Part shown: one piece after another, positions 35,505 through 43,577 of the stretch
How positions within the stretch are numbered: the stretch's first letter is position 1
Layout of the letters: every line of letters begins with the position of its first letter
NCBI GenBank assembly: GCA_937965695.1
Contig: CALCKW010000016.1
Location: 1-64,000, forward strand
Source: an uncultured Granulosicoccaceae bacterium
GTDB lineage: Bacteria; Pseudomonadota; Gammaproteobacteria; CALCKW01
Direction of reading: 5' to 3'
Length of the DNA: 64,000 nt
Made by a program: the position numbers and the translations under genes
Notes under the pieces: generated by a model
Seen by the model: the letters and a program-made list of their open reading frames with translations, nothing else
Databases searched by the model: none
Told to the model about the DNA's origin: nothing

Positions 35505-36200
35505 TTAGCTCCAGCGCGCGAGATATCGGCAATGCGCTGGGTCAAACCAAGTGATTGAATATTCTTCGGGTTTATCGACGTTAGAGAATCCACGTCGCTC
35601 TACACGCACACAGTGCGTGTTGCCTGCTAACTGCAAGTGTTTTTTTACCCATTCGGGTGGTAGCTCACAACTGATTTTGTCTTCAACGCGGGCAATCCAA
35701 AATCCAAACTGCTCGCGGTAGTGAATATAGAGAGACTCGTGCAAATCGGCCAAAACTAATTTTGGCGCGTGTGCATAAGAAAAATAAATTTCCTCTGCAG
35801 CCGCTGGCTTGTTGTTTAGTAAGCGCAGTCGCTTTACTTGCCATTGCTGCAAAGGCTTGCCTGCCAAATGTCCTGTGGCCACAGCTGATTCGCATTTTTT
35901 TAGCGAGACCACGTCGGCACTTGGCACACCACCACCGTCGAGAAGCTCAAGCCTAAAAAATTGATATATCGCGTTGCCCGCAGGCGCACGTTGCACATAA
36001 GTACCCGAACCTTGACGACGTTGCAACAGCCCCTCTTCTTCTAAAGTTGCCAGTGCTTTACGCAGCGTACCCACAGCCACACCTAAGTCCTCAGCAAGTT
36101 CTGCTTCAGGTGGCATACGCTCTCCTGGCAACCAGTGCCCAGCCGCGATCTCACGGTGCAGCAACTCGCCTATCTTCAAATACAGTGGCAATCGGGTCAC
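35505..36200 (-). CDS. GntR-family regulator, HutC/UTRA type
   Basis: 231 residues. The N-terminal winged helix (LPLYLKIGELLHREI, GERMPPEAELAEDLGV, GTLRKALATLEEEGLLQRRQGSGTYV) is a clear GntR domain, and the C-terminal 150 residues fit a UTRA ligand-binding fold. It is transcribed with the Gfo/Idh gene (15 bases apart) and is divergent from the monooxygenase operon. It probably represses both in the absence of a sugar-type effector. Confidence 0.9.
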   Translation of the reverse strand: MTRLPLYLKIGELLHREIAAGHWLPGERMPPEAELAEDLGVAVGTLRKALATLEEEGLLQRRQGSGTYVQRAPAGNAIYQFFRLELLDGGGVPSADVVSLKKCESAVATGHLAGKPLQQWQVKRLRLLNNKPAAAEEIYFSYAHAPKLVLADLHESLYIHYREQFGFWIARVEDKISCELPPEWVKKHLQLAGNTHCVRVERRGFSNVDKPEEYSITWFDPAHCRYLARWS

Positions 36201-36224
36201 GAGTTTTCCTAGTCATTACATCTT

Positions 36225-36355
36225 GAAAGGACGGTCACAGAATATCCAGACACTCGCATTCTAGCAAGAAAATTCATTCATTATTGATTTACATATCAAG
36301 ATGCCAGTGCTACTGTTTGTTAGCGGATTGAATTGCGCAACCGAAAGACGGTCAC
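36225..36355. promoter_or_regulatory. Divergent control region with direct repeats and palindrome
   Basis: GAAAGGACGGTCAC (36225-36238) and GAAAGACGGTCAC (36343-36355) form a direct repeat, each about 25 bases before one of the two divergent starts. Between them an inverted repeat TTGAT-N6-ATCAA lies at 36284-36299. These are candidate operators for the GntR regulator. Confidence 0.45.
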
Positions 36356-36380
36356 CTGCCAGAAGCAGCACGAGATTAAA

Positions 36381-37538
36381 ATGAGCATAGTCCCCATTCA
36401 TAGTGAACATCTGAAAACAGCAGAGGTGTCGTGGTTTGCACCAATTTGTAGTGATGATTTCCGTCACCTCGGCGTGCCTGAAGGCGACCTCCGAAGCAGC
36501 TGGGAGAACACCAGCAAGATCGTACAGACAGCGGACTCTTTGGGATTTCGCAATGTGCTCTGCCCTTCGTCTTATCAAGTTGGTCAAGACACTTGGACCT
36601 TCGCCTCCGCAATGGCGCCCTTGACAGAAAATATTAATCTGTTAGCAGCTATCCGTTGCGGCGAGGTGCACCCAGCCATGCTGGCGCGAGCAGTTGCCAC
36701 GCTTGATCATGCGCTGAAAGGCCGGCTCACTCTCAACGTCATTTCATCAAATTTCCCCGGCGAAGATGCCAGCAGCGAATACCGATACCAACGATCACGC
36801 GAAGTGGTTGAAATACTAAGGCAAGCCTGGACCCAAGACGAAATAAACTACGAAGGCGAGATATACCAACTCAAAGGTTTATCAACAGATCCTGTCAGAC
36901 CGTATCAACAAAACGGAGGTCCGCTGCTCTATTTTGGCGGCTACTCCCCCGACGCCATTGAACTGTGTGGTCAATTCTGCGATGTCTACCTTATGTGGCC
37001 CGAACCAGAAGAAGCTCTAGCTGGTCGCATGAAAGCCGTCGCGGAACGCGCTGTAGCTCATGGCCGCACTCTAGACTATGGCCTGCGTGTGCACATGATT
37101 GTACGAGACACTGAACAAGAAGCCCGCGAGTATGCGCGCGAGCTCGTCAGCAAACTCGATGATGACGTCGGCAGAGCTATTCGTGAAAGGGCACTCGATT
37201 CAAAGAGCTTAGGTGTAGCACATCAAGCACAAAACCGAGAACTGGCCGACTTAGAAGGCTACGTAGAGCCCTACCTCTGGACCGGTGTCGGACGAGCCCG
37301 CTCAGGCTGCGGTGCTGCGATTGTTGGCAGTGTCGAGCAAGTACTGGAGAAAATCGAGCGCTATAAAAAGATGGGTATGCGATCTTTTATTTTTTCGGGA
37401 TACCCCCACTTAGACGAGTGTGAAATCTTTGGTGAAAAAGTGATGCCGCACCTCGATACCTGTTCTTTGCCGCAGGCCTACGGCCGGGTACCATCATCCA
37501 CCCCACTGACCCCCCTTGGCCTAGGAGAGCGCCGTTAA
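36381..37538 (+). CDS. LLM-class flavin-dependent monooxygenase (SsuD/SmoC-like)
   Basis: A 385-residue TIM-barrel enzyme of the bacterial-luciferase-like group. Typical elements are EVSWFAPI near the N-terminus, HPAMLARAVATLDHALKGRLTLNV (first part visible around residue 102), YRYQRSREVVEILRQAW, YFGGYSPDAIELCG and 'VGRARSGCGAAIVGS', as in alkanesulfonate monooxygenases. Such enzymes use reduced FMN and oxygen to split C-S bonds. Together with the next two genes it fits sulfoquinovose monooxygenase. ATG 36381 fits the family. Its stop overlaps the next ATG (TAATG). Confidence 0.85.
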   Translation: MSIVPIHSEHLKTAEVSWFAPICSDDFRHLGVPEGDLRSSWENTSKIVQTADSLGFRNVLCPSSYQVGQDTWTFASAMAPLTENINLLAAIRCGEVHPAMLARAVATLDHALKGRLTLNVISSNFPGEDASSEYRYQRSREVVEILRQAWTQDEINYEGEIYQLKGLSTDPVRPYQQNGGPLLYFGGYSPDAIELCGQFCDVYLMWPEPEEALAGRMKAVAERAVAHGRTLDYGLRVHMIVRDTEQEAREYARELVSKLDDDVGRAIRERALDSKSLGVAHQAQNRELADLEGYVEPYLWTGVGRARSGCGAAIVGSVEQVLEKIERYKKMGMRSFIFSGYPHLDECEIFGEKVMPHLDTCSLPQAYGRVPSSTPLTPLGLGERR

Positions 37539-38440
37539 TGCAATCCCTGACTCTACGAGAAAATTCCCCTAAATTTAGTCGACTCGTTTACGGCGTCTGG
37601 CGCTTAGGCGATGACAGCGACATCAGTGTCGCTAATGTACGCGCAAAGATAGACGCCTGCCTGTCGCAAGGCATCACAAGCTTTGACCACGCTGATATCT
37701 ATGGCGATTACAGCTGCGAAGCAATTTTTGGTCAAGCGCTCGCCGCCGACCCAGCTTTGCGAAAGAAAATGCAATTAATCAGCAAGTGTGACATTTTGCT
37801 GACGTCGGAGAAGTTTCCAGGCCGTCGGGTTAAGCACTACGACACAAGCGCAGAGTACATCAACCAGCAAGTCGCTCAATCCTTGTGCAATCTACATACT
37901 GACCACTTAGATCTACTGCTACTTCACCGTCCTGACCCTATGATGGATCACCATGAGACGGGAAAGGCACTTGATGCTTTGATCGACAGCGGCCGTGTCG
38001 GTGCGATCGGTGTATCAAACTTCAAAACTTGGGATTGGGATTTACTTCAGAGCGGCATGCGCCATAAGCTGTGCACCAACCAAATTGAAATGAGCCTGCT
38101 AGAGCGTGACACTTTTGTAGATGGAACACTGGCCCATCTACAACAGAGTGACATCCGGCCCATGGCTTGGTCACCGTTGGGAGGTGGTCGAATTTTTAGT
38201 GAAGATCCTGCTGCTCAACGTCTGCGACCCATCCTGCAGCAAATCGCTGAAGAAAATAACTGCCAGCTAGATCACGTGGCCATCGCATGGCTATTGGCTC
38301 ACCCTGCTGACATCTTGCCTATCGTTGGTACGAATAACCTCGAACGAATCGGCCAGCTAGCCAAAGCACTAAACGTAAAAATAGACCGTCAAACGTGGTT
38401 TGAGTTGTGGACCGCAGCTGCAGGCCAAGAAGTGCCATGA
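37538..38440 (+). CDS. Aldo-keto reductase (YdhF/SmoB-like)
   Basis: A 300-residue AKR barrel. The catalytic tetrad is visible: Asp and Tyr in FDHADIYGDYSCE, Lys in LISKCDI and His in LLLLHRPDPMMDHHE. NADPH-binding elements lie near the C-terminus (LPIVGTNNLERI). In the sulfo-SMO pathway the SmoB reductase turns 6-dehydroglucose into glucose; this gene occupies the same operon position between monooxygenase and flavin reductase. The start overlaps the upstream stop by one base and its own stop overlaps the next ATG (ATGA), so the three are translationally coupled. Confidence 0.88.
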   Translation: MQSLTLRENSPKFSRLVYGVWRLGDDSDISVANVRAKIDACLSQGITSFDHADIYGDYSCEAIFGQALAADPALRKKMQLISKCDILLTSEKFPGRRVKHYDTSAEYINQQVAQSLCNLHTDHLDLLLLHRPDPMMDHHETGKALDALIDSGRVGAIGVSNFKTWDWDLLQSGMRHKLCTNQIEMSLLERDTFVDGTLAHLQQSDIRPMAWSPLGGGRIFSEDPAAQRLRPILQQIAEENNCQLDHVAIAWLLAHPADILPIVGTNNLERIGQLAKALNVKIDRQTWFELWTAAAGQEVP

Positions 38441-38910
38441 GCAAAGAGCTTCGCAACGCCTTAGGTTGTTTTGCTACCGGTGTGACGATTGTCACTTGCC
38501 GTGATGATACCACTGACCTCGGCCTTACTTGCTCTTCGTTCAATGCCGTCTCACTAGATCCAGCACTAGTGCTTTGGAGCCTACAACGCGATGCAGCTAG
38601 CCACAAAGCTTTTCTAGACGCGGGTGGCTATACCATCAGCGTACTGGCCGGCGACCAAGCTAGCTTGGCATTGAAGTTTTCCCGGGGAGAAATGCACGAG
38701 CGTTTTGATGGGATACAGATTGAGCGAGCTCCTAGTGGAAGAGCCCGAATTGCAGGTTGTGTTGCTTGGTTTGATTGCTCACTGCACCAAGACATAGAAG
38801 CAGGAGACCACAATATCCTCATCGGCCAAGTGGACGACTTTGGATGTCAGCAAGGTGTAGGTTTAGTCTTTGAGCGCAGCCAGTTTGGCACTTTACAATC
38901 TGTCGCTTAA
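38437..38910 (+). CDS. Flavin reductase (SsuE/HpaC/SmoA-like)
   Basis: A 157-residue protein of the flavin_reduct family, opening MSKELRNALGCFATGVTIVT, with 'GLTCSSFNAVSLDPALVLWSL' and 'AGDHNILIGQV' typical of the FMN-binding split barrel. It supplies reduced flavin to the LLM monooxygenase. ATG 38437 overlaps the AKR stop (ATGA). It is last in the operon; a terminator-type hairpin follows at 38985. Confidence 0.88.
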   Translation: MSKELRNALGCFATGVTIVTCRDDTTDLGLTCSSFNAVSLDPALVLWSLQRDAASHKAFLDAGGYTISVLAGDQASLALKFSRGEMHERFDGIQIERAPSGRARIAGCVAWFDCSLHQDIEAGDHNILIGQVDDFGCQQGVGLVFERSQFGTLQSVA

Positions 38911-38918
38911 GCCAATCT

Positions 38919-38937
38919 CCTAGGGAACCTCAGATCA
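38919..38937 (+). repeat. Dispersed repeat, terminal fragment
   Basis: CCTAGGGAACCTCAGATCA matches one end of the dispersed element and then stops. It lies 8 bases after the flavin reductase stop codon. Confidence 0.4.
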
Positions 38938-38968
38938 AAAAAAGCAGCTATCGAGTTCAGTTAGCTGC
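38937..38968 (-). terminator. Intrinsic terminator facing the minus strand
   Basis: Read on the minus strand, GCAGCTA and TAGCTGC pair around an eleven-base loop, followed by seven Ts. It would end minus-strand transcripts from the SDR region. Confidence 0.8.
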
Positions 38969-38984
38969 CCTTCTGGAATATGAC

Positions 38985-39011
38985 AAGCACGGTGACTGAC
39001 TGTGCTTCTTT
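38985..39011 (+). terminator. Intrinsic terminator of the monooxygenase operon
   Basis: AAGCAC and GTGCTT pair around an eleven-base loop, followed by CTTTT on the plus strand. Confidence 0.6.
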
Positions 39012-39034
39012 TGGCTTAGTAGCTTAGAGTGCAG

Positions 39035-39634
39035 TTATTCAATAATGATAACCTTACCCAAATTGGCTCCTTCAACGCTTTTAACGTAGGCGAGCCCAAC
39101 ACGTTTTGAGAACACCTTTCGTGGCCAGGAAAAAACTGCCATACCGTTCTTCAGACACTTCCAGCATTCCTGGACTTACAACATTAATTCGAATTCCTCT
39201 GGGCATTTCAATTGCTGAGCCAACAACAAAGCCCACAAGTGCTCCGTTTGCTGTTGCAGCCCCCGCCCCCATCAATATCGGGTCGCGTTCAAGCACCCCG
39301 CTTGTCAGTGTAAATGATCCTCCGTCACTGACGTAGTCCAAACCCTTTAATACAAGGTTTACCTGACCCATAACCTTATTCAGTCAAACCCACCATAAAC
39401 TGCGACTCGGTAAAATCAGCCAAAGGACCAAAATGCACGTTACCAGCCGTAGACACCACAGCGTCGACCTTACCCACTTTACGGTACATTTCAACAATCG
39501 AGTCACGATCGGAAATCGTCTGCTTGAACATCTCCACCACGGCGACTAACTTCGACAATTTAGTGCCGTGCTGACAGCTCCGAAAGCGCTGCTTTTCCAA
39601 CATCGCCTGTGGATCCAATCAATATTATTTTCAT
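39035..39634 (-). pseudogene. Decayed short-chain dehydrogenase
   Basis: The ATG at 39634 has AAGGA eight bases upstream and begins MKIILIGSTGDVGKAALSEL, but codon 25 is a stop. Homology to a SDR of about 199 residues continues in other frames (ISDRDSIVEMYRKVGKVDAV, STAGNVHFGPLADFTESQF). After another stop come 'GGSFTLTSGVLERDP', 'MPRGIRINVVSPGMLEVSEERYG' and, after a further frameshift, VGLAYVKSVEGANLGKVIII. The total span is exactly 600 bases, so the small insertions and deletions nearly balance. It lies between a repeat fragment and a full repeat copy. Confidence 0.85.
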
Positions 39635-39661
39635 TCGCACAGTCCTTAAGAATTACGTGTT

Positions 39662-39826
39662 GAGGAGCCTCAGATTAAGTCCGGTCAGTGACGTCGGCGT
39701 GAAAAAATTGGCTCCAGAAAGGCACGAATCAACGGCAATAGCGGTGCTATTGGCTAGATTTGCAACGCGGCAGGGCCGAATTTAGTGCGTCGATGGTGCG
39801 AGCATGACTTTATTTGACGCTCCTTA
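39662..39826 (+). repeat. Dispersed inverted-end repeat, near-complete copy B
   Basis: Starts GAGGAGCCTCAGATTAAGTC, contains GGTCAGTGACG, GGCGTGAAAAAATTGG, AATTTAGTGCG and GAGCATGACTT, and ends GACGCTCCTTA. The order and spacing match copy A at 2578-2747 (opposite strand). Its right end covers the last codons and stop of the next minus-strand gene. Confidence 0.65.
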
Positions 39827-40097
39827 ATCCATCTGTGTCTTCCACCACTGTTTTTGCCTCTACTCGTTCTATTATTTTTAATAGGGTGGTTTGAATTGTC
39901 TCGTCTTCTCTAGCATCACCCTCACAAAGCAGTTTTTGCTCCTGAACAGCCGCGCCTTCTTCACTCCTGAAGCCGACAACAACCTCTGTCTTACTTTCAG
40001 ATGAAACCCCAAAATAGCTAATAGAAATTTGAGGGTAACCGTGAAAACCTTTTTTTACTTTTTTCGCAATGAGCTTTGTAGATTTATCCAGATTCAT
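39810..40097 (-). CDS. Small hypothetical protein
   Basis: 95 residues, mixed charged and soluble (MNLDKSTKLIAKKVKKGFHGYP at the start, of which the first 12 are basic). No family recognised. I chose ATG 40097, preceded by GGGAGA at six bases; a longer frame to 40175 has no site. The final codons and the stop (39810-39812) lie inside repeat copy B, so the C-terminus was probably altered by repeat insertion. No membrane segment or signal. Confidence 0.55.
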   Translation of the reverse strand: MNLDKSTKLIAKKVKKGFHGYPQISISYFGVSSESKTEVVVGFRSEEGAAVQEQKLLCEGDAREDETIQTTLLKIIERVEAKTVVEDTDGLRSVK

Positions 40098-40353
40098 GAT
40101 TTTCTCCCAAAAAAGTAGAGCGGAGTGAGCAAGCCGCAAAGGATGTCCCAAAAAATTGGGGAGACTAGCATCCATACCCTAGCTGCAGCTTTCGATACTA
40201 CACCCTATCAGATACACAGCAGCAACATTTTGAATAGTCTAAAGGTCCCATGGTACCTACGCTGTCTTCTGCTTTACGCTAAAATATCATTAGAACGATA
40301 GACAAGCGCCGCTGTCTATATATCACTCCTCACAATTCCATAAGATCTCTTCA

Positions 40354-41196
40354 ATGCCCAATACATTTTTTTCAAAAATCACGACACGTTTCCGGATCAG
40401 CTGTCACGCTACTTTAGCGTGTAGCTTTTTCTCGGCATTAGCCCTGAGTCCTACTGACGTCTATGCGCTGGACTGCGGATATAAAGCCAGCCCACCAGAT
40501 GCTGAAATTGCCACTACACAAAACCTGGCTGCAGACACAGGTGTCATTTCTGCTTGGTATGGTGGAGCGACAACTTCTTATGCACACGGTGTCCTTGGCG
40601 ACGCCATTGAAGCAAACACCTTATACGCACTTAAAAGTGGCCCTAAAGGATGTGCGCTCGCAATAACCCTAGGCAATGAGTCAGTTTTCGAAGATGTGAC
40701 ACCAAGAATTGCAGACGTTACTGGTGATGGTGAAAACAATGTGATCACTATAGAAAGCCATCAAGACAAAGGAGCCTCACTTGCCATTTATGGAATCAAG
40801 AATCAGCGGTTGATTAAAATCGCCAGCACACCACACATTGGCAGAGCTAATCGTTGGCTCGCACCCGTGGGCATCGCAGATTTCAACGGCGATAAAATCA
40901 AGGACGTAGCCTACGTGCAAACGCCACACATAGGTGGCATTCTGAAAATCTGGTCGTTTGAGGCTGAAACACCTGAACTGCTAGCGTCTAAACAAGGGTT
41001 TTCAAATCACAAAATTGGTCAAAACTATATTACTGGAGGGCTGAGAGTCTGCGGTGATAGAATAGAAATTATATTGCCTGATCAAAATTGGAAGCACACA
41101 CTAATAGCGTATAAAGAAGGCAATACGATTGTCTCTGATATATATGCAAATAGTGCGAATGAAAGCACTATAAATACGGCTATGCGGTGCCCATGA
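40354..41196 (+). CDS. Exported FG-GAP/VCBS-type repeat protein
   Basis: 280 residues with a signal peptide (hydrophobic stretch about residues 17-33, cleavage near VYALD). Two calcium-binding-like FG-GAP loops are visible: DVTGDGENNVI near residue 125 and DFNGDKIKDVAYV near 175, set in beta-propeller-like repeats. Four cysteines in the mature part may form disulfides. The precise role is unknown; a periplasmic or surface location is likely. Monocistronic. Confidence 0.65.
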   Translation: MPNTFFSKITTRFRISCHATLACSFFSALALSPTDVYALDCGYKASPPDAEIATTQNLAADTGVISAWYGGATTSYAHGVLGDAIEANTLYALKSGPKGCALAITLGNESVFEDVTPRIADVTGDGENNVITIESHQDKGASLAIYGIKNQRLIKIASTPHIGRANRWLAPVGIADFNGDKIKDVAYVQTPHIGGILKIWSFEAETPELLASKQGFSNHKIGQNYITGGLRVCGDRIEIILPDQNWKHTLIAYKEGNTIVSDIYANSANESTINTAMRCP

Positions 41197-41340
41197 ATCT
41201 CCGGGTGAGTGGCAAATAACTTCGTGATTGAAAAGCATAGAAGATAAAGAGCATTCGCGAATTTCAAGCAGCGCCTACAAAAGAGTGACAGACTAAGCTC
41301 GATGGATATTCTATCAGCCTTACAAATACGAGACTAACTC

Positions 41341-42687
41341 TTGAACGCTTCGCGACAAGAACCTTCATTAACCAGCGGCTCTATCGCTGGTCACATAATC
41401 CGACTATCAATTCCTGCCTCGATGGGCATGATCTTTAACACCTTGTACAACTTAACGGACATCTGGTTCGCTGGGTATCTGTCCGATGACGCGCTGGCCG
41501 GGATGGCAATTGCAGGTAGTGTTTTTTTCCTGCTGCTCTCTGTCGGGATCGGCCTACAAGCGGGTGCGTCAGCCATGATTGCACCGGGCGCTGGTCGAGG
41601 TGAGACAGACGAGGTTAAGGACTGGATCGATAACGTTAGCGGGATGGCCATAGGTTTCAGCATGCTCTCTATGCTACTTGGTGCGCTCGCCGCAAAGCCA
41701 CTCGTCGCACTGCTTGGCGCAGAGCCCCACATCGCTCCCATGGCCATGGAATATCTCTGGGTTACTCTGGCAGGTTCGGTTGGGTTCACCCTCTCCTTTG
41801 GCGCTGCAGGTGCCTTGATGGCTCTTGGCGATACGCGCTCCAACAGAAATGCACTCGCCGTAGGTTTCTTTGTCAATTTCGCGCTCAATCCACTATTCAC
41901 TTTCGGGTTTGGACTCGGCGTGACAGGTTTGGCGCTAGCCACTGTTGTCATCAAGCTTGGTACAGCTTTTTATCTATTGAGGGTACTTGCAAAAAGGCTA
42001 GATATAAGCATCCGGCCTGCCATTGATTGGCCGCGTTGGCGAGCCTTACTCAAGCAAGTGCTACCGGCAAGCTTTAACATGTTGACCATCGTGCTGGGAG
42101 GGTTTATCACGGTGGCGCTAATCGGACGTTTCGGCAGTGACAACGTCGCGGGCTACACTGTGGGATTACGATTGGAGCAAGTCCTACTGCTGCCCGCTTT
42201 TGGTCTCAACAGTGCTGTCATGGCTATCGCTGGTCAGAATTTGGGTATAGGGTCAGGCAGACGAGTAGCGGAAACCTATCGAAAAGCTCTTTTGATCGGA
42301 CTTGCGCTTTCACTGCTGTTGATGCCAATCATGTATTTTTTGTCTCCCCTCATGATGGGTTTCTTTACTGACAAGCAATCCATCATCGGAACCGGCGTGG
42401 CCTATCTCAGGATTGATACTTTTGCCTTCTATGCCTACGTGGTGTTGTTCCAAAGCGTGGCAGTGCTACAGGCAATGCAGAAACCTATGTTTCCGATGTA
42501 TTTAGGAATTGCACGCCAGCTCGTTATCCCAGCGGGTATCAACTACGTGCTGATCGTACTGTGGGGCTATCCCATGGTGTCGATGTTCTATACCATCGTA
42601 ATCGTTGTTGTATTGAGTGCCGTGGTTGCGTATTTTTATACACATCGAGAGATCAGACGTTTGCCTGATGAAGGAGAGCACGCTTAG
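41341..42687 (+). CDS. MATE-family multidrug efflux transporter
   Basis: 448 residues with twelve hydrophobic segments and two MATE repeats (GHIIRLSIPASMGMIFNTLY, DIWFAGYLSDDALAGMAIAG, 'AAGALMALGDTRSNRNA' and the second-half 'LPASFNMLTIVLGGFITVALIGRFG'). It exports cationic compounds using sodium or protons. The start is TTG at 41341 because homology begins at once and no upstream ATG exists; the ribosome site is weak. Converges with the formamidase-type gene. Confidence 0.88.
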   Translation: MNASRQEPSLTSGSIAGHIIRLSIPASMGMIFNTLYNLTDIWFAGYLSDDALAGMAIAGSVFFLLLSVGIGLQAGASAMIAPGAGRGETDEVKDWIDNVSGMAIGFSMLSMLLGALAAKPLVALLGAEPHIAPMAMEYLWVTLAGSVGFTLSFGAAGALMALGDTRSNRNALAVGFFVNFALNPLFTFGFGLGVTGLALATVVIKLGTAFYLLRVLAKRLDISIRPAIDWPRWRALLKQVLPASFNMLTIVLGGFITVALIGRFGSDNVAGYTVGLRLEQVLLLPAFGLNSAVMAIAGQNLGIGSGRRVAETYRKALLIGLALSLLLMPIMYFLSPLMMGFFTDKQSIIGTGVAYLRIDTFAFYAYVVLFQSVAVLQAMQKPMFPMYLGIARQLVIPAGINYVLIVLWGYPMVSMFYTIVIVVVLSAVVAYFYTHREIRRLPDEGEHA

Positions 42688-42751
42688 AGGGGCTTGATAA
42701 CGCAATGGCTCTTTGATTTGGTTGACCTAAAACCAGCCTCTAACAACAAGT

Positions 42752-43573
42752 CTATTTGAGCAGCTCTTGGACTAAAGCACTATGTGGGTCTTTCAGTCCT
42801 TCAATTACAGTAAAGTGATTATGCTGCTCATCGAGGGTGCAGCTGATGTTGGCGTCAAGCCCTTCCCACATCAGTTTCAGTAATTTCGACTGACGAATGA
42901 ACTCAGGGCGTTCACCACCGCCGACCCACGCCGTTATACTGGAACCACTAGGAGGACGGCAGAGCACTGGGCTCTCAGTGGCGGCCTCCACGTCATCCAG
43001 CAGAAGCGACTCGTTCATTTTCGTATGAATTAAAGGTCGTAGATCGTGAAGCCCGCTGATAGACACCGTGTGAGCAAGTCGTGCCCGTACAACTGCGGGC
43101 AATACGTTGTCGTCACAGAGCATTCGGGTAACAAGGTGTCCCCCGGCGGAATGACCCGACAGACGAATAGGCCCTGCCACCAATTCAGAGGCTTTTGATA
43201 CGGCCCGACTCACTTGTTTAGTAATGTCGCTTATTCGTGCTTCAGGCGCCAATGTATAACTTGGTAAACACACCGCCCATCCATTTGCTCTTGCCCCTTC
43301 GGCGAAGTCGGTCCAATACGACTTATCGAGTCTGATCCAATATCCGCCATGAACAAACACCACCAAACCCTTCGGTGCTATATCAGGCAATACTAAGTCA
43401 AAAACTTCTCGCTCATGTTCGCCGTAAGGAATGTTTGTTTCTAGGTGTCGATTCTCTACAACAGCGTTGCTACGATACTGCGCGGCCCGTTCAGCCCAGA
43501 ATGCAGGTAAGGCCGATGAATTGGGAATGTTGGCCATGTTTTCAAACGCCAAGTCCCACCGATTACCAGTCAT
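42752..43573 (-). CDS. Alpha/beta hydrolase, arylformamidase (kynurenine formamidase) type
   Basis: 273 residues. The HGGYW oxyanion motif near residue 80 and nucleophile elbow GHSAGGH near residue 145 are those of the AFMID branch, which hydrolyses N-formylkynurenine to kynurenine. Late Asp and His (a candidate His in EQHNHFTV) complete a triad. ATG 43573 lies five bases after the stop of the flavin monooxygenase gene, so it ends that operon. kynA and kynU lie 3 kb away, which supports the formamidase role. An esterase for a monooxygenase product is the alternative. Confidence 0.78.
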   Translation of the reverse strand: MTGNRWDLAFENMANIPNSSALPAFWAERAAQYRSNAVVENRHLETNIPYGEHEREVFDLVLPDIAPKGLVVFVHGGYWIRLDKSYWTDFAEGARANGWAVCLPSYTLAPEARISDITKQVSRAVSKASELVAGPIRLSGHSAGGHLVTRMLCDDNVLPAVVRARLAHTVSISGLHDLRPLIHTKMNESLLLDDVEAATESPVLCRPPSGSSITAWVGGGERPEFIRQSKLLKLMWEGLDANISCTLDEQHNHFTVIEGLKDPHSALVQELLK

Positions 43574-43577
43574 AAAA

